Shown: one piece after another, positions 10,641 through 21,261 of the stretch
Numbering within the stretch: the stretch's first letter is position 1
Layout: each line of letters starts with the position of its first letter
Source: Alligator mississippiensis
Taxonomy: Eukaryota > Chordata > Crocodylia > Alligatoridae
Direction: 5' to 3'
Assembly (NCBI RefSeq): GCF_030867095.1
Contig: NC_081824.1
Span: 307,908,956-307,972,955, forward strand
Length of the DNA: 64,000 bases
The notes under the pieces: generated by a model
Database searches by the model: none
The model's input: only the letters and a program-made list of their open reading frames with translations
What the model was told of the DNA's origin: nothing
Made by a program: the position numbers and the translations under genes

Positions 10641-13600
10641 TAACCTACCATAAGGATGGATTAGTGCAGACCATCTAAATAAGACATATAGTAGTGCCCA
10701 TTAAGTGTGCTAACTCCTTTTAAAGTCATGGTGATCCACTACACTGAATACATTTTGACTTTCCTTTCACTCCCACAACTAATCTGTACCTTTCTTTCCC
10801 ATTATTCTTGTTTCTTCACCAGCTTTAAATGCCTGGCAAACTTCAGGACCCAAAACAGTTCACCCAGAATCCCTCTGTCATCCCCTCAGCCTGGTAGATA
10901 TGATTAGCATGCCCCACCCTCCACGAGGTAAAGCTGGACCAGGTTGCCCTGCACCTCATCTGCTTATACATTTTTGGAGGATTCCAAGTCTCCTCATGAT
11001 CAGAATGCCCTGTTCGAGTCATGAGTAGGGGCTAATTAGCACATACATCCTTTCTGGAGGTATCTGAGCAGTGTTGAGCTGTGTGTTCACAATAGCTTGA
11101 AATGCTGTTGACTCTGGTTGGGCCCAGCCTAATGAACTTTGTGGTAAATTATGAGCCTTTGGCTTTGGACTAATATCATGCACATATAAGTAGGTGCCAA
11201 AGTGCTGCTTAAACGTGTGTTTATGGAGTATCTGCTAAAACTTGCAGCAGTTTAAAAAAAAGTGAGTACATCCAGAATTGATGCATATTAAGAGCATGGG
11301 TACTATATGCAAATTGCTACAGCCATTTTTAATTTCAAGGTCATGGTTTTCAAATTTGCTCCTCACTACCATGTTCTCAGGAACACCAGGGTCTGACAGT
11401 AAGGAGAGGGGGAAGAGGCTGCCAGGAGAAACAGCTGGTGGGGAAGCAGAGAGCAAAGGGGCTATCTGATTCCCCCCTCCCAGATTTATTTTCCCTGCTA
11501 TAGCTGTGGGAAAGGGACAAATTCAACACAAACTTCCAATAATATCAGCAATTCTATACCTGAAAAATGATAAGAAATGTATACATTTTCTGTATATAAA
11601 ATCTAATTATTGGGGGTCGTTTTATAATCAGGGTTATCTTCTATCTGAGTAAATACGGTAGTTTCCGAGCTGTATCCTCCTTGCTGTTGTTCTGCAGAAA
11701 GAGTACGCCATGCCTAATTTTTAAAAGACAGGATGTGGGTCTGTGTCTGTTTAGGTGTCTGGCTCTCCTTCAGCCACATGAAATAAAAGTGCAAGAATCA
11801 AGTACCCAAGACTAGCAGGTATCAGAGAGGACATCATACTCATGAGCATTCAGTAAAAACCTACAAAGACAGATTTCTTAAACAGAAAAGATGATGCGAT
11901 TGACAAGGCCATGCTTCAGAGGGGAACCTGATTCTGATCAATCTTCCAAAATAACTATCATTTTAATGTAACTAGTTGAAAGCAAACAAGCTGTAATTGT
12001 TTCTTTAGATAACTCACAGAAGTATCATGGTGTAAGATAGCAATTTACAGTATTGTGTATTCATGCATATTGACTACAGTACATTTAGGTCTTTATGTTG
12101 TTATGTTTCCATAGGATTTAAAATATGTAACATGTAAAATAATGGTAAAAACTTGAGACAGTCTCCAATTCTAAAAACTTGGAAAACAAAACACATTAGA
12201 GCTGCCACCCAAATAGTTAAAATAAATAAAAGGCAATTTAATTTCCCATACATGGGAACAAACATAATCACTTTCAATAGCCTAGTCCATGGATACATCA
12301 ACTACACTTGCAGTTGTATAATAAACTCTACATTTCTTGTGTTGATATAAAGCTTTTTTTTACATAAAGTTTTCAAAAACTGTCCTGGAGTTTAAGGGCA
12401 TCACAAAGTTCTGCCGTATTCAATTCAATGAGATCATGTCTGCCAAATTAGGGTATTTATTATTCTTCTGCACGAGAGGTGGACATGGAATGTGAGGGGT
12501 AGGGTTAAAGTCTACTTTTGCAATAATGGAGTTAGAATTTTTCTATATAGAGGTTTGATTAATGAGATTTTAGAAGCAATTTAAATCCACAAACTAAAGG
12601 AAAAGTCTGAAAGTGGTTTGTGGAATTGATTTTACTTCAACAAGATTACATTTAGATGTGGTGCATGTTCTTTTTTTGTAGAGGGGAAATGTATATATTC
12701 CTTTTTACTTGAAAAAAGAAAATTAGGGGGTGCTTCTAAATTTGCATTTAGGATTCATTGGATTACACTGAAAAACCTGATTGTGAAGGGGCAGCTTTCA
12801 TAATGCATTAGGAGAGCTTAAATATAATATTCTGTTTGCAGACTCAACAGAGTTTCTTTAAATTAAAATATTTTAAGGACACACTTCATCATGAAAATGG
12901 AAAAGACATTTCACTGCAGCAGCTCTGCACACAGTTTAGTAACTTTATAAACCAAAGTCAGTAATGTGACCAAGAACCATGAAAAACTTCTTGGGGAATC
13001 TCCATGCTACCCAAATACAAATAAAAATGTAATACTGATAAACTAAAGCCATTGTAAAACATTAATTTTAGGCAGCTCAGGGAGCTCTTAACCCCTGGAT
13101 TGTCCATACGTTATGACATGTAAATTAGATTTAAACACCCTTTAGGAATCTTAAACTTATGCCAGTCCAGGGCAGGGTTATCTCTGATCCATGTTACCCA
13201 GTTCATGTTCCATGAATGTGTGACCACTCTCCAGAGATAAGCCCCCCAGCTGCAGTCCCTCGCCGGCCCAGGATGCAGTGTGTCTTCCCCTCACCCTCCT
13301 GTTCTGTGTGGACCAAATTTTCATTCCCTGAACTTCTAACACGGTGGTACTGGCATGAAGCCAACTCCCCTTCTGTCCTCAGGGGTGTAACTTAGCTGGG
13401 CAATTCACAGGTAACCCGACTGGTCCAGCCTTGGAGAGGTGAGCAATGTAGGGGGCCAGATTGGGGTCCCCCTGAGTTGGGGCTTCCCTCCTGGGGCAGG
13501 GGCAGCATCTCTGTGAGGTGGGGCATCCCAATTCCAATGTTTTAAAAAGTGAAACTTTCTTTAGTTTGCTTACTCTTTATTTCTTTTTAAAATCTTTATT

Positions 13601-13904
13601 TTTACTTCCTTTTAATTATATCCTTTAGTGGCTTCAGTAGCTGACTTCCTTCATTTCACCACCCAGCCCGAAGTTGCCATTCCCACCAATTGGCAAGCCA
13701 CCTCCCATTTCACTACCCTGTCCCCATCATTAAACTCTCTCTCTTTCAGCCTTGTGCTCCTTCCCTTTTCCACAACCCATTTCTCCAACTCACCCTCATT
13801 TATAGCAGGGACAGAAGCCTGTTCTGGCTTGCCAGCCCTCTAGTAGCAACTCAAGACCTGTAGCTCCAAGTCAGACCCCTGCTTGCCAGCCCTCTAGTGG
13901 CAGG
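10641..13904. other. No gene seen; intergenic with a partial hAT-like end at 11611-11660
   Basis: Mostly AT-rich unassigned sequence. At 11611-11660 the plus strand reads GGGGGTCGTTTTATAATC and ends GAGTAAATACGGTA. This resembles the right end of a widespread amniote DNA transposon whose other end reads TACCGTATTTACTC. The partner left end was not found nearby. A near-duplicate block, GCTTGCCAGCCCTCTAGT, occurs at about 13829 and 13882 (about 54 bp apart). Sequence at 13080-13350 is GC-richer and possibly an old repeat. Confidence 0.5.
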
Positions 13905-14730
13905 TCACAGCTATGCAGGTCATGGACAGTAAGAAAAGGTTTTTTAGCCTTAAGGTGTGGCTGCTCCAAACTTGAGCTAACACTAAGGACCTTGTTACAT
14001 TGTGAGCCACACAAATGTTGATGGGTGTTAGTGCCAGCTCCGGGGTGGAGCAGTAACACTTCAGGCCAGCATGGGCTTGGAGGACTGAAAGGTAAAAATC
14101 CTCATATCCTGGGCAGTAGTTATATGCAGCTGCCCACACTGTCTGTCCTGGGGGAGCAGGCAGGGAAGGGTTAACTTTCCTGCCCAGCCTCCACTGTTTT
14201 AGGGCTGCTGCTCTTCTGGCCTAGAGAGCAGCAGCAGCAGCTGCTGCAGTGGCTGGGCAGGCAGTTTAACCCCTCCCTGCCTGCTCCTCTGGGACAGATA
14301 GTGCTGGCAGCCACAAATAAGTGGGGGAGAAGGATGGAAGGGAGCAGGTATCTGGGGCACTAGGGAGGGCAGGCAGGAAGTGGACCCGATCCAGGATAGC
14401 AGGGGCAGTGGGGGGGGGGAGGGGGGAAGGAGTGGGATGTTTACACTAAGGTGTAGTCTAGTTTGGCAGCACATAAGTAGCAGGGACCAGAGATAATCCT
14501 GCCCTGGAGTGGCATCACTTTGAACCACATAAGGAGTTCTTAAAACCAGTTCAGGTGTTGATGTGCAGACAATCCAGGAGTTAAGAGCACCAGGAGCCAC
14601 TTTTTACTGTGTAACAAGGCCCTAACACCCATCAACATTTGTGAAGCTTAAAATGTAAATTGTAACAAAGCCCTAAGGCTAAAAGCAGACCCCAGGCTTA
14701 ACCTAGAGCTGATTTTCCCAGGCTGTGACT
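13905..14730. mobile_element. Palindromic (foldback) repeat element
   Basis: Blocks near the left are repeated in inverted order on the right: TTTTAGCCTTAAGG (about 13942) against CCTAAGGCTAAAAG (about 14672), ACAAATGTTGATGGGTGTTAG (split over 14010-14030) against its complement at about 14621-14641, and GGGGGAGCAGGCAGGGAAGG (about 14150) against CCTCCCTGCCTGCTCCTCT (about 14274). The arms fold about a centre near 14218. The right arm carries about 200 bp extra. This is the structure of a foldback MITE. No clean target duplication was found and no protein is encoded. Confidence 0.6.
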
Positions 14731-15225
14731 CCCAACAAAACAGTTGGGGGGGATGTTTATTTATAGATGCAGTTTGAATGGCAGCTAACTAAAATTAGCT
14801 GGTATTGTCCTAGGACAACATTAATTTGGATACTTCACAGGTATTTCATGTAGGGCAATGGGCTTGCCCCTCTATACCAGTGGTCACAAACATAGGGGAG
14901 CCCCTGACAGTCAATCTCCTAGTCCCCCCCCCCCCGACTGAGATCGGCTGTCAGAAGATCCATGATTGGAAGTGGTTGGGATGCAGTCTATGAGTGGTGG
15001 GATGTACAAGTGGCAGGACACACGTGGCTAGGCTGAGATGCACCCCTTGCTGCCAGGGCCAGGCTGGGTGATTGGGATAATCCCCCTGCCACTGGGTGAG
15101 ATGGGCCCCAGCTGGGCCCCGGGGCAGGGTTGGAGCCCAGGTGGCTCATCCAGGGGTGTGGCGGGGGGGGGGGGGAGGGCTCCTGCCACTGCACATACCC
15201 CAGTGGAGGCCCAGCAGGGTGAGGT

Positions 15226-15360
15226 GATCTATGTATGGGGCAAGGCAGCTGCCACTGTGTGCTGGGATTTGCACCCTGAGCTCCACTGCAGCTTGGGGCA
15301 CAAAGCCTGGGGTGTAAAGCCCAGTATGCAGTGGCAGCCACCTCACCCTGTGCACAGATC
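15226..15360. repeat. Imperfect 135-bp palindrome in the GC-rich block
   Basis: The left part GATCTATGTATGGGGCAAGG...GCTGCCACTGTGTGCTGGG is the near-complement of the right part CCCAGTATGCAGTGGCAGCC...CTGTGCACAGATC. Both ends are GATC. The arms are about 65 bp. This suggests that the surrounding repeat is itself a foldback unit. Confidence 0.7.
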
Positions 15361-15697
15361 AGGGGGCATGTGCCCCCCTCCCCAGATGCAGGGCAAAGTG
15401 GGTGGCTGCAGAAGCAGTGAGGGAAGGAGTGGTGCTGGAGCAGGGCTAGGCCCTGCAGCCAGGGTGGGATGGAACCACAAGCGGCTCATCTGGGGGACAT
15501 GGGGAGGGGTGCATGCACCCTGGGAGGGCACAAGGGGTGCATGCCCCCAGATCTGCACATGGGGTTGGGGTGGGGCAGGCTGCAGCCGTGGGCTGGGTTC
15601 TACCTGATGGGAGGCTTGGGCCACCAGGAAGAGCCCGGCCCACAGCAGCAGTGATGCTGGGATCAGGGCCATGGGGTGGGGAGGGGGCCTGCAGCTG

Positions 15698-15749
15698 CCC
15701 AAAAATTAGCTGTAGCCCCTCTACCCAAAAATTAGCTGTAGCCCCTCTA
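15698..15749 (+). repeat. Exact 26-bp tandem duplication
   Basis: A 26-bp unit starting CCCAAAAATTAGCTGTAG and ending CCCCTCTA is present twice with no mismatch, at 15698-15723 and 15724-15749. The lack of divergence points to a recent duplication or an assembly artefact. Confidence 0.9.
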
Positions 15750-15787
15750 CCTCTCCCTCCTAGTGCTGCTGCCACCCACCCCAAGCA

Positions 15788-15838
15788 GGTTTTTTTCTGT
15801 GTTTTTGTTTGTTTTTTTGTTTTGTTTGTTTGTTTTTG
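15788..15838 (+). repeat. T-rich simple repeat, (GTTT)n-like
   Basis: About 50 bp of T-runs separated by single G or C residues (GTTTGTTTTTTTGTTTTG and similar). It could be the complement of a retroposon A-tail, but no element body was recognised beside it. Confidence 0.8.
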
Positions 15839-16093
15839 TCATCCTAAAAGCAGGCAAACATAATAAGAAAACCTAAAGTCTTCCTATTAAAACCCTCCTG
15901 TCAGTCGCTTTTTTATTGTTAAAAGCAGTGGACGTGATATCCCTCTACTTTATCAAGCTTTTTGATAGGTCTCCCAAAGCATTATTGCAAGCAAGCTAAG
16001 GAAGTATGGGTTGGATGAATGACCTGTAAGATGGATAGAAAGCTGGATGGATAGTTGGGCTCAACAGGTAGTGATCAATGGCTTGAAATCTAG

Positions 16094-16366
16094 TTGGCAG
16101 CCAGTATCAAGTGGAATGCCCCAAGTTTGGGGCTGGTTTTATTCAATATGTTCATGAACAATCTGGAAGATGGGATGGAGTGTACCTTAAGCAAGTTCTT
16201 AGATGACACCAAGCTGTGGGGAGTAGTAGATATGCTGTGGGGTAGGGCTAGGATTCAGAATGACCTAGACAAATTGGAGAATTGGACCAAATGGAATCTC
16301 ATAAGGTTCAATAAGGACAAGTACAAAGTCCTGCACTTAGGAGAGAAGAATGCCATGTACCGGTAG
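16094..16366 (+). pseudogene. CR1 RT fragment around the FADD box
   Basis: About 90 open codons. VLFNMFMNNLEDGMECTLSK matches the CR1 motif-B segment, FLDDTKLWG is the catalytic box with A replaced by L, and DLDKLENWTKWNLIRFN leads to KYKVLHLGEKN. This part of the domain is colinear with the copy at 31530-31740. Frameshifts before and after it, and the changed catalytic box, make it non-functional. Confidence 0.85.
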
Positions 16367-16585
16367 AGGCTTGGGACCAACTGGCTAAGCAACAGCTTCC
16401 CAGAAAAAAACCTGGGGGTTACAATGGACAATAAGCTGGAAATAAGTCAAGTGTGCCCTTGTTCCCAAGAAGGCTAATAGCATACAGGGCTGCAAAAGCA
16501 GGAGCATTCAAGGGAAATTATTATTCTCCTCTATTCTGCACTGGTGAGACCACATCTAGAATACTGTGTCTGGGCACTATGGGGA

Positions 16586-16780
16586 CTTTTTAGCATCTTT
16601 AATTTTCCCTGAGCCTGAGGAAATGCATGTGTGGCCAAAAGCTTTCAGAAAAATATTTTTTGGTGTGATTTCTTAACTGATCTAATAAAAAGATATCATC
16701 TCTGAACCAAGAGTTCTAGAGTTTTGCATTTTTTTTTTGTCTCAGATCAACATGGCTACCAAATACATCTCTGTCCAGAT
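16586..16780 (+). mobile_element. Penelope-like element tail inserted in CR1
   Basis: The block GAGCCTGAGGAAATGCATGT, CCAAAAGCTTTC, TGATCTAATAAAAAGATATC and ATCAACATGGCTACC has the same order as the tail of the Penelope-like element at 37583-37705 (CCTGATGAAGGGTT, GCAAGCTTGC, TGGTCTAATAAAAGATCTC) and the complement of 36112-36135 (GTAGCCGTGTTGGTCT). It breaks the CR1 between a CTGTGTCTGGGCAC segment and a CTGTCCAGATTTGGGG segment that are contiguous in other CR1 copies. It is therefore a nested, younger insertion of a different subfamily, tail only. Confidence 0.65.
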
Positions 16781-17348
16781 TTGGGGATCCCACTACAGTA
16801 ATGATGTAGACAAATTGAAGAGTCCAGTGGAGGGCAACAAAAATGGCGAAGAGGCTGGGGCACATGACTTATGAGGAGAGGCTGAGGGAACTGGGTTTAT
16901 TTAATCTGCAGAAGAGAAGACTGAGAGGGGGGATTTGATAGGAGCCTTTAATTACCTGAAAGGTGGTTTCCAGAAGTATGGAACTAGACTGTTCTTAGTG
17001 GTGACAAATGACAGAACAAGGAGCAATGGTCTCAAGTTGGAGCAAGGGAAATTTAGGATGGATATTAGGAAAAACTCTCTCACTAGGAGGGTGGTGAAGC
17101 ATTGAAATGGGTTACCTAGAGAGGTGGTGGAATCTCCATCCTTAGATGTTTTTAAGGCCTGGTTCAACAATGCCCTTGGCTGGAATGATTTAGTTGGGGA
17201 TGGTCCTGCTTTGAGCAGGGGATTAGATTAGATGACCTCCTGAGGTCCCTCCCAACTCTAATTTTCTATGCTTCTATGATTATTTTCTTGGCAAGATTTT
17301 TGGAAATTCCATTGGGTTGCAAAAAATTCTTAAAAGATACTACAGACT

Positions 17349-17618
17349 GGACGTGTCTCACATGTACACTTTACTGTGCAATAGTCTAATTTGTTGTACA
17401 TTAAAGCATCACTGTCTACACATGCACAGTAATTATGCCAGTATAGACTAATTTACTGTGCCGTTGGATAATTCCATTAGACACAAGTACTATCCAATGG
17501 TGGAATAAATTACTGTGTTTAAATGCCTGTGTACATGGTGATGTCTGAATTAGTTTACTCTCGCTCAAATTGCACCAGAGTTTATACCGGTGCATTAACC
17601 GCACGTGTAGATGTGCCC
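17349..17618. mobile_element. Harbinger-like MITE (about 270 bp)
   Basis: The left end GGACGTGTCTCACATGTAC and right end (complement) GGGCACATCTACACGTGCGG are related to each other and to the ends of the MITEs at 8721, 51472 and 58075. Several internal ACTGTG and CACAGTA-type words recur in both orientations. No convincing target duplication was seen and nothing is encoded. Divergence suggests an old copy. Confidence 0.5.
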
Positions 17619-18094
17619 TCTGAGACTGAGTCCTATGCAATATAGCTACATAGAAAAATAAGAACCATCTCTTTACTTCTCTGCAGCTGTGATATTGGTT
17701 CACAGTTTTAAGCATAGAGACAAGCAGGGGGATTAGGGTTGTACAAGGTGCACTGACCTCTGGATCACCAACCAGTGAAGCAGGCTGGAAGTGAGGCAGT
17801 GAGAAACCTACATTCTGTCAAGAAAAGTAATAGATTATTAAACTCTGCCTCATTGGCATGGTAGTCTTTGACGTACTATGCCTTTTCAGATGGTTCAGTT
17901 TATGCACCTCTCCTTATCTGTCACTGTTGCTTAAGGCAAAAATTAATTCTTAGATGCTAACCCCTATAGATACAAGGGATGGCCATGTCTTTTTATGCAT
18001 TGTGTAGAGTTTCAAGCCCAAGCATATATTGGGAACTTGCTTTCTGTAACCACTGTATGGTGGCAGTGATGAAGGCCACTGTTATGGGTTACCT

Positions 18095-18460
18095 ATAAAC
18101 TGTCATAAAGGTGCTTATAACAAGAGTGTTCACCTGTTAGAGGGTGTTAACCTGTGCTAAGTACTCTCTAAACATTTTAAAGTTATGCTACTTCAGGTGC
18201 AGGTTATCATTGATCTGTTTTACCTAGGTTGTTCCAGGGTATTGTTAATTTGTTCCAGGGAAATAAAACACTCTATTTTCATTTCTCCACACCCCAGAAT
18301 GCACCATTCCCAGTCTTTCCAACTTCTTTGCTATATGGGCAACCTTTCAATCCTCTTGAGCTCTACTGCCCAGGGGAGTGGTGCTGACCCCAAGCCAACA
18401 CCCTGTCCCAGCCTCAGGGGGAATGACCTCAGAATATTTTGACCACTCTGAGCACTATAT
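18095..18460 (+). mobile_element. Degraded MITE related to the one at 43357-43795
   Basis: The words GAGTGTTCACCTGTTAGAGG, GTTAACCTGTGCTAAG, ACTCTCTAAACATTTTAAAG and TTATGCTACTTCAGGTGCAGG follow the same order as GAGTGTCTTCGTGTTAAAGC, GTTAACTTCTGCTAAG, CCCTCTGAGCACCTCAAAA and TTATACCTCTTTAGATGAGGG in the 43.4 kb MITE. Termini are not recognisable here. It is a dispersed non-coding repeat. Confidence 0.5.
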
Positions 18461-19039
18461 AAGCTACAAAAAGTTACATTCTAAATAATAAAAATAGGTT
18501 CAGAAATATCCCTGTTTCATTAAAGAAACCTGATGGTCTACATCTCATTCTTTTCTCTTGATGCAAGACAGTGACTATGGAAAATTGTGCCAAAAGAAAA
18601 ATATTTCTCCTGGCACAAAAAAGCAAACCAATATTCAAGTAGTTTTTTATGAGAACTGGTTCATCTGTGGAAAAAATTAGAACTCTTTTTCTTTTTAGAA
18701 AGCTTGAAAGGCTGTATTTCCTGAGGAACCCTAGTATCCCATAGTGCTCTATGCTCCCTTCCTCCCTCCCTGTGAGAGGGAAGGAGGGGAGTACTGACTC
18801 CATGATAGCTCACCCAGCAGTGAGCTATCAGGGAGCCTTGTGTGAACCCTGCTGCATTTTTCCATAGGTTGACTTGTCCTCTACTGGTATGGATCCAGAT
18901 GTGCTGCCTGGGTTACCTGCAGCTGTGTGCACCAGGAGGCAAAGGTAGCATAGCTTTCTCCCAGCTGATGCTGGCATCAGCTAGAGACAGTCTGCCACTG
19001 GAGCGAGCAAGGCTGGTGAGTTGTCACAGTCACTGGCAG

Positions 19040-20290
19040 CCTCTCAATGTGAGGATTATGTCTATCATGGCTCATTGATGGGTGTTGAGGTGATTTAAGA
19101 GTCCTTGAGGTACAGATCTGCCCACAGAAGTTGCGGGTCTTTCTGCAGGGGAGAGTAAGCCATAGGCTGGTATTTCTTTCCTTTTCCTTCCTCTACTGTT
19201 TCTTTTGTGCTGAGGGTAAGACGCTTTACCTCAAAGTAGGCTGCTGCTTGGTTGAGGTTATGGTACCATTGGAGTTGGTTAGCAGCCAGCTCCTCCCAGC
19301 TCTTGATGTTTGTGTTCATTTTCTTGAGGTGTGCCTTCAATGTGTCCTTGAAGTGTTTCCTCCTGCTACCTCAAGATCTTCACACTGCAGCTACTCTGGG
19401 AGTTGAGCACTTATTTTGGCAATCAAGAGTCAGGCATACATGCACAATGACTAGTCCAGCAAACTTGGTGCTTGAGGATCACCAACTCAATGCTGGTGAC
19501 ATTGGCTTCAGCAAGGATGCTGGCATTTGTGTAGTGATCTTCATATCTGATGTGGAGGATTTTCTGAAGGAATCATTGGTGATACCTGTCCAGGCTCTTG
19601 AGATTACAAAGTAGGTTGCTCACATTTCACATCCATAGTGGGGAACAGGAATGATGGCCGCACTTTATGCCTGCATCTTGGCATCTTTCCAGAGATCACG
19701 GTCAATAAAGCAAACCAAAGCAACTTCTTGAAGGAGGTGCTTGTATACTGAATCCTGTGCTGGATCTCGTCATCAATGTTCACTGTCTGAGAGTAGTGGA
19801 TCCTCAGGTAAGGGAAGTGCTCAACTATCCCCAGGGTCTTTTCCTTGATGGTAATTTGAGGAGTGGGGTCACATTCACGGGCTGGAGCAGGTTGATGGAA
19901 CACTTCAGTTTCCATAATTATTGAGAGAAACTCAATGTTTGATAGGCTTCTGTGAAGAGATCCAGCACAGTTGAAGGCTTCCTCAGTATATGCGAGGATC
20001 ATGCAGTCATAAGTGTATTGAAGTGGTTGTTTTGAATACTTTGGTTTTTGAGTGAGAAAATCCCAGGTTGTGGAGCCTTCCATCCATTCACTATTCAACA
20101 TTGATTCCAGAAGGGAGGCAGTCCTAAATGAGAACCAGGATGACAGTCAAAGAAATGGAGAACAGAATTGTTGCAATGATGCTTCCTTGCTTTGACCCCA
20201 GTTCAGATGATGAATGGATTGTCTCCAATGCAACTCTGTTCTCCAGCCAGAAGGTTAAAATACTTATGTGCTCCTTTACCTATCACATTT
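19040..20290 (-). mobile_element. Non-LTR retrotransposon fragment (not CR1), 3' part of ORF2
   Basis: On the minus strand, from about 20240 downward: KQGSIIATILFSISLT (RT motif B), then a broken catalytic box LQYTYDCMILAYTEE, TEVFHQPAPA, VEHFPYLRIHYSQTVNIDDE and LLWFALLTV, then DRYHQ, KILHIRYEDHYTNASILAEA and LKHQVCWTSH, and at the end FCGQICTSR near 19130, a C2H2-like C-terminal knuckle. This set (KTEVxxQPAP, FxYLGS, IDDEI, NASxLxEA, HQxRWxGH, C-terminal CGxIC) is a well-known non-LTR RT type in vertebrates, but I will not name the clade. The 5' half is missing. Confidence 0.75.
19604..20101 (-). pseudogene. Reverse transcriptase fragment of the LINE, about 165 codons
   Basis: The longest surviving frame of this LINE. 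It runs from just before the catalytic box to the thumb. In active relatives the box is YADD; here it reads YTYD, so one catalytic aspartate and the alanine are lost. TEVFHQPAPA, FPYLRIHYSQ (FxYLGS in relatives) and NIDDEIQHRIQ follow in the usual order and spacing. The polymerase is dead despite the open frame. Confidence 0.75.
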
Positions 20291-20450
20291 TCCAGCACAC
20301 TCATTTTAGACTCTGGAGAGAAAAGTTGGGACACACATAAGAGGTATACCATAGGACATAATGAGAAGGGATTTGTAATGCTTCATGGAATATGTAGAAA
20401 AATTGAAGTCTGTTAATGGAAATGAGTGCTTATGGATAAGCAGTCAGTAG

Positions 20451-21261
20451 CATCAGGATTCCAGTGGGAAACAGAACGGGGGTAATGCATGAGGCAGCAA
20501 AGAACAGAAACAGCCTAACCATTCATCAACTGACAGCCATAATATTTATTAAATTTTGAGTTGCTGATCCCCACTATTCTGTGGTTGTGTCACTTTTGAA
20601 TTTGCCATGTCCTAAGTGCATTACATCTCTGTCCATCAATTAAAAAAACATTAAAAAAAGATTTAGAACATTTGTGACCAGGTCATTTTAAATTACTGTT
20701 TTTAAATGGAAGCTGCCTTTATGATGTCTCTGAAAGAATGTCTGTGTACTTAACTTGAAAATGCCAAACTTATCTTTTTTTTATATATATTTTCCCAAGC
20801 TTGTGTAAATATTAGCTTCCAAGCTGTGGCCTTGTAAGTCAATTTTCAGTCTGAAGAAAATGTTTGCCACTGAGATAGAAGGTAAATAAAACTTATAAAG
20901 AAAATGACAGCCTGAACTCTACCATTACAGTTTCATAGCTCTATATGAAAAGCTTAGCTTTCTTATTGTACTATCCATAAATGATCCTGTCGTATGTTCA
21001 AATTTAACACCCTGCTTCAAGACTGTAAGGCTTCCCAAAATCTCAGGGCAATTTAGGATTTCTGCGGGAGAAGTCCATGGAACAACACAGAGCATCCAAA
21101 TCCTAGTTTTTGCCATATCAGAAGGGCAGCAGAAGTTGTGAGGAGCTGTATTTCATGGTGTTCTTTACCTTTTTCCACCCAGTGAGGAGTTCATTAAAAA
21201 AACTATCACATTCTTGTGAAGGTTTGTCAATTTAGGACAAACCTGTTACGAAGAACTGGAA
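20451..21261. other. No gene seen; AT-rich spacer
   Basis: About 0.8 kb of AT-rich sequence with no transposon ends or domains recognised. T-rich and A-rich short runs occur near 20640-20660 and 20776-20795. Confidence 0.6.

Larger units (their letters stand above)
14878..15760. repeat. GC-rich repeat block starting with a hAT-like end
   Basis: Position 14880 begins CAGTGGTCACAAAC, a sequence typical of hAT termini, and is followed by about 850 bp of GC-rich DNA with long G and C runs (14927-14938, 15163-15174). Blocks repeat at a distance (GGTGGCTCATCCAGGGG near 15140 and GCGGCTCATCTGGGGG near 15481). Long frames exist on both strands but are made of G/P/W-rich low-complexity residues, so I do not call them genes. 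No matching right end was found. Confidence 0.5.
15920..17282 (+). mobile_element. CR1 LINE, 5'-truncated, plus strand, interrupted by a Penelope-type tail
   Basis: A decayed CR1 copy. The sequence enters in the RT near motif A (GCAGTGGACGTGATATCCCT, about 15926) and continues with an FLDDTKLWG box (about 16200), DKYKVLHLGEKN (about 16315), and a block equivalent to the LPLY...EYC region near 16540. The 3' tail ends with GAGGTCCCTCCCAACTCT and TCTATGCTTCTATGATT. It is interrupted at about 16586-16780. The catalytic FADD reads FLDD, and stops are frequent, so the copy is dead. The endonuclease is absent. Confidence 0.88.
18815..20450 (+). repeat. Unnamed dispersed repeat, copy 1, split by a LINE
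   Basis: The left piece (18815-19025) shares ordered blocks with 22955-23215: CAGGGAGCC, GGGTTACCTGCAGCTGTGTG, CCAGCTGATGC, AGAGACAGTCTGCC. The right piece (about 20300-20450) shares CTCTGGAGA, GACATAATGAGAAGGGA and TTGAAGTCTGTTAATGGAAAT with 23655-23790. The about 1.25 kb between the two pieces is a minus-strand LINE. The parent repeat family is not recognised and encodes nothing visible. Confidence 0.55.

Noticed and set aside
15038..15784. Frames up to 189 codons on both strands in the GC-rich block
   Set aside because: Translations are G, P, W and H-rich low complexity, open on both strands at once because GC-rich DNA has few stops. They lie inside repeat DNA with palindromes.
18804..18829. 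Hairpin GATAGCTCA / TGAGCTATC
   Set aside because: A 9-bp stem with an 8-base loop is expected by chance in 64 kb. There is no adjoining gene to terminate, and it lies at the edge of a dispersed repeat.
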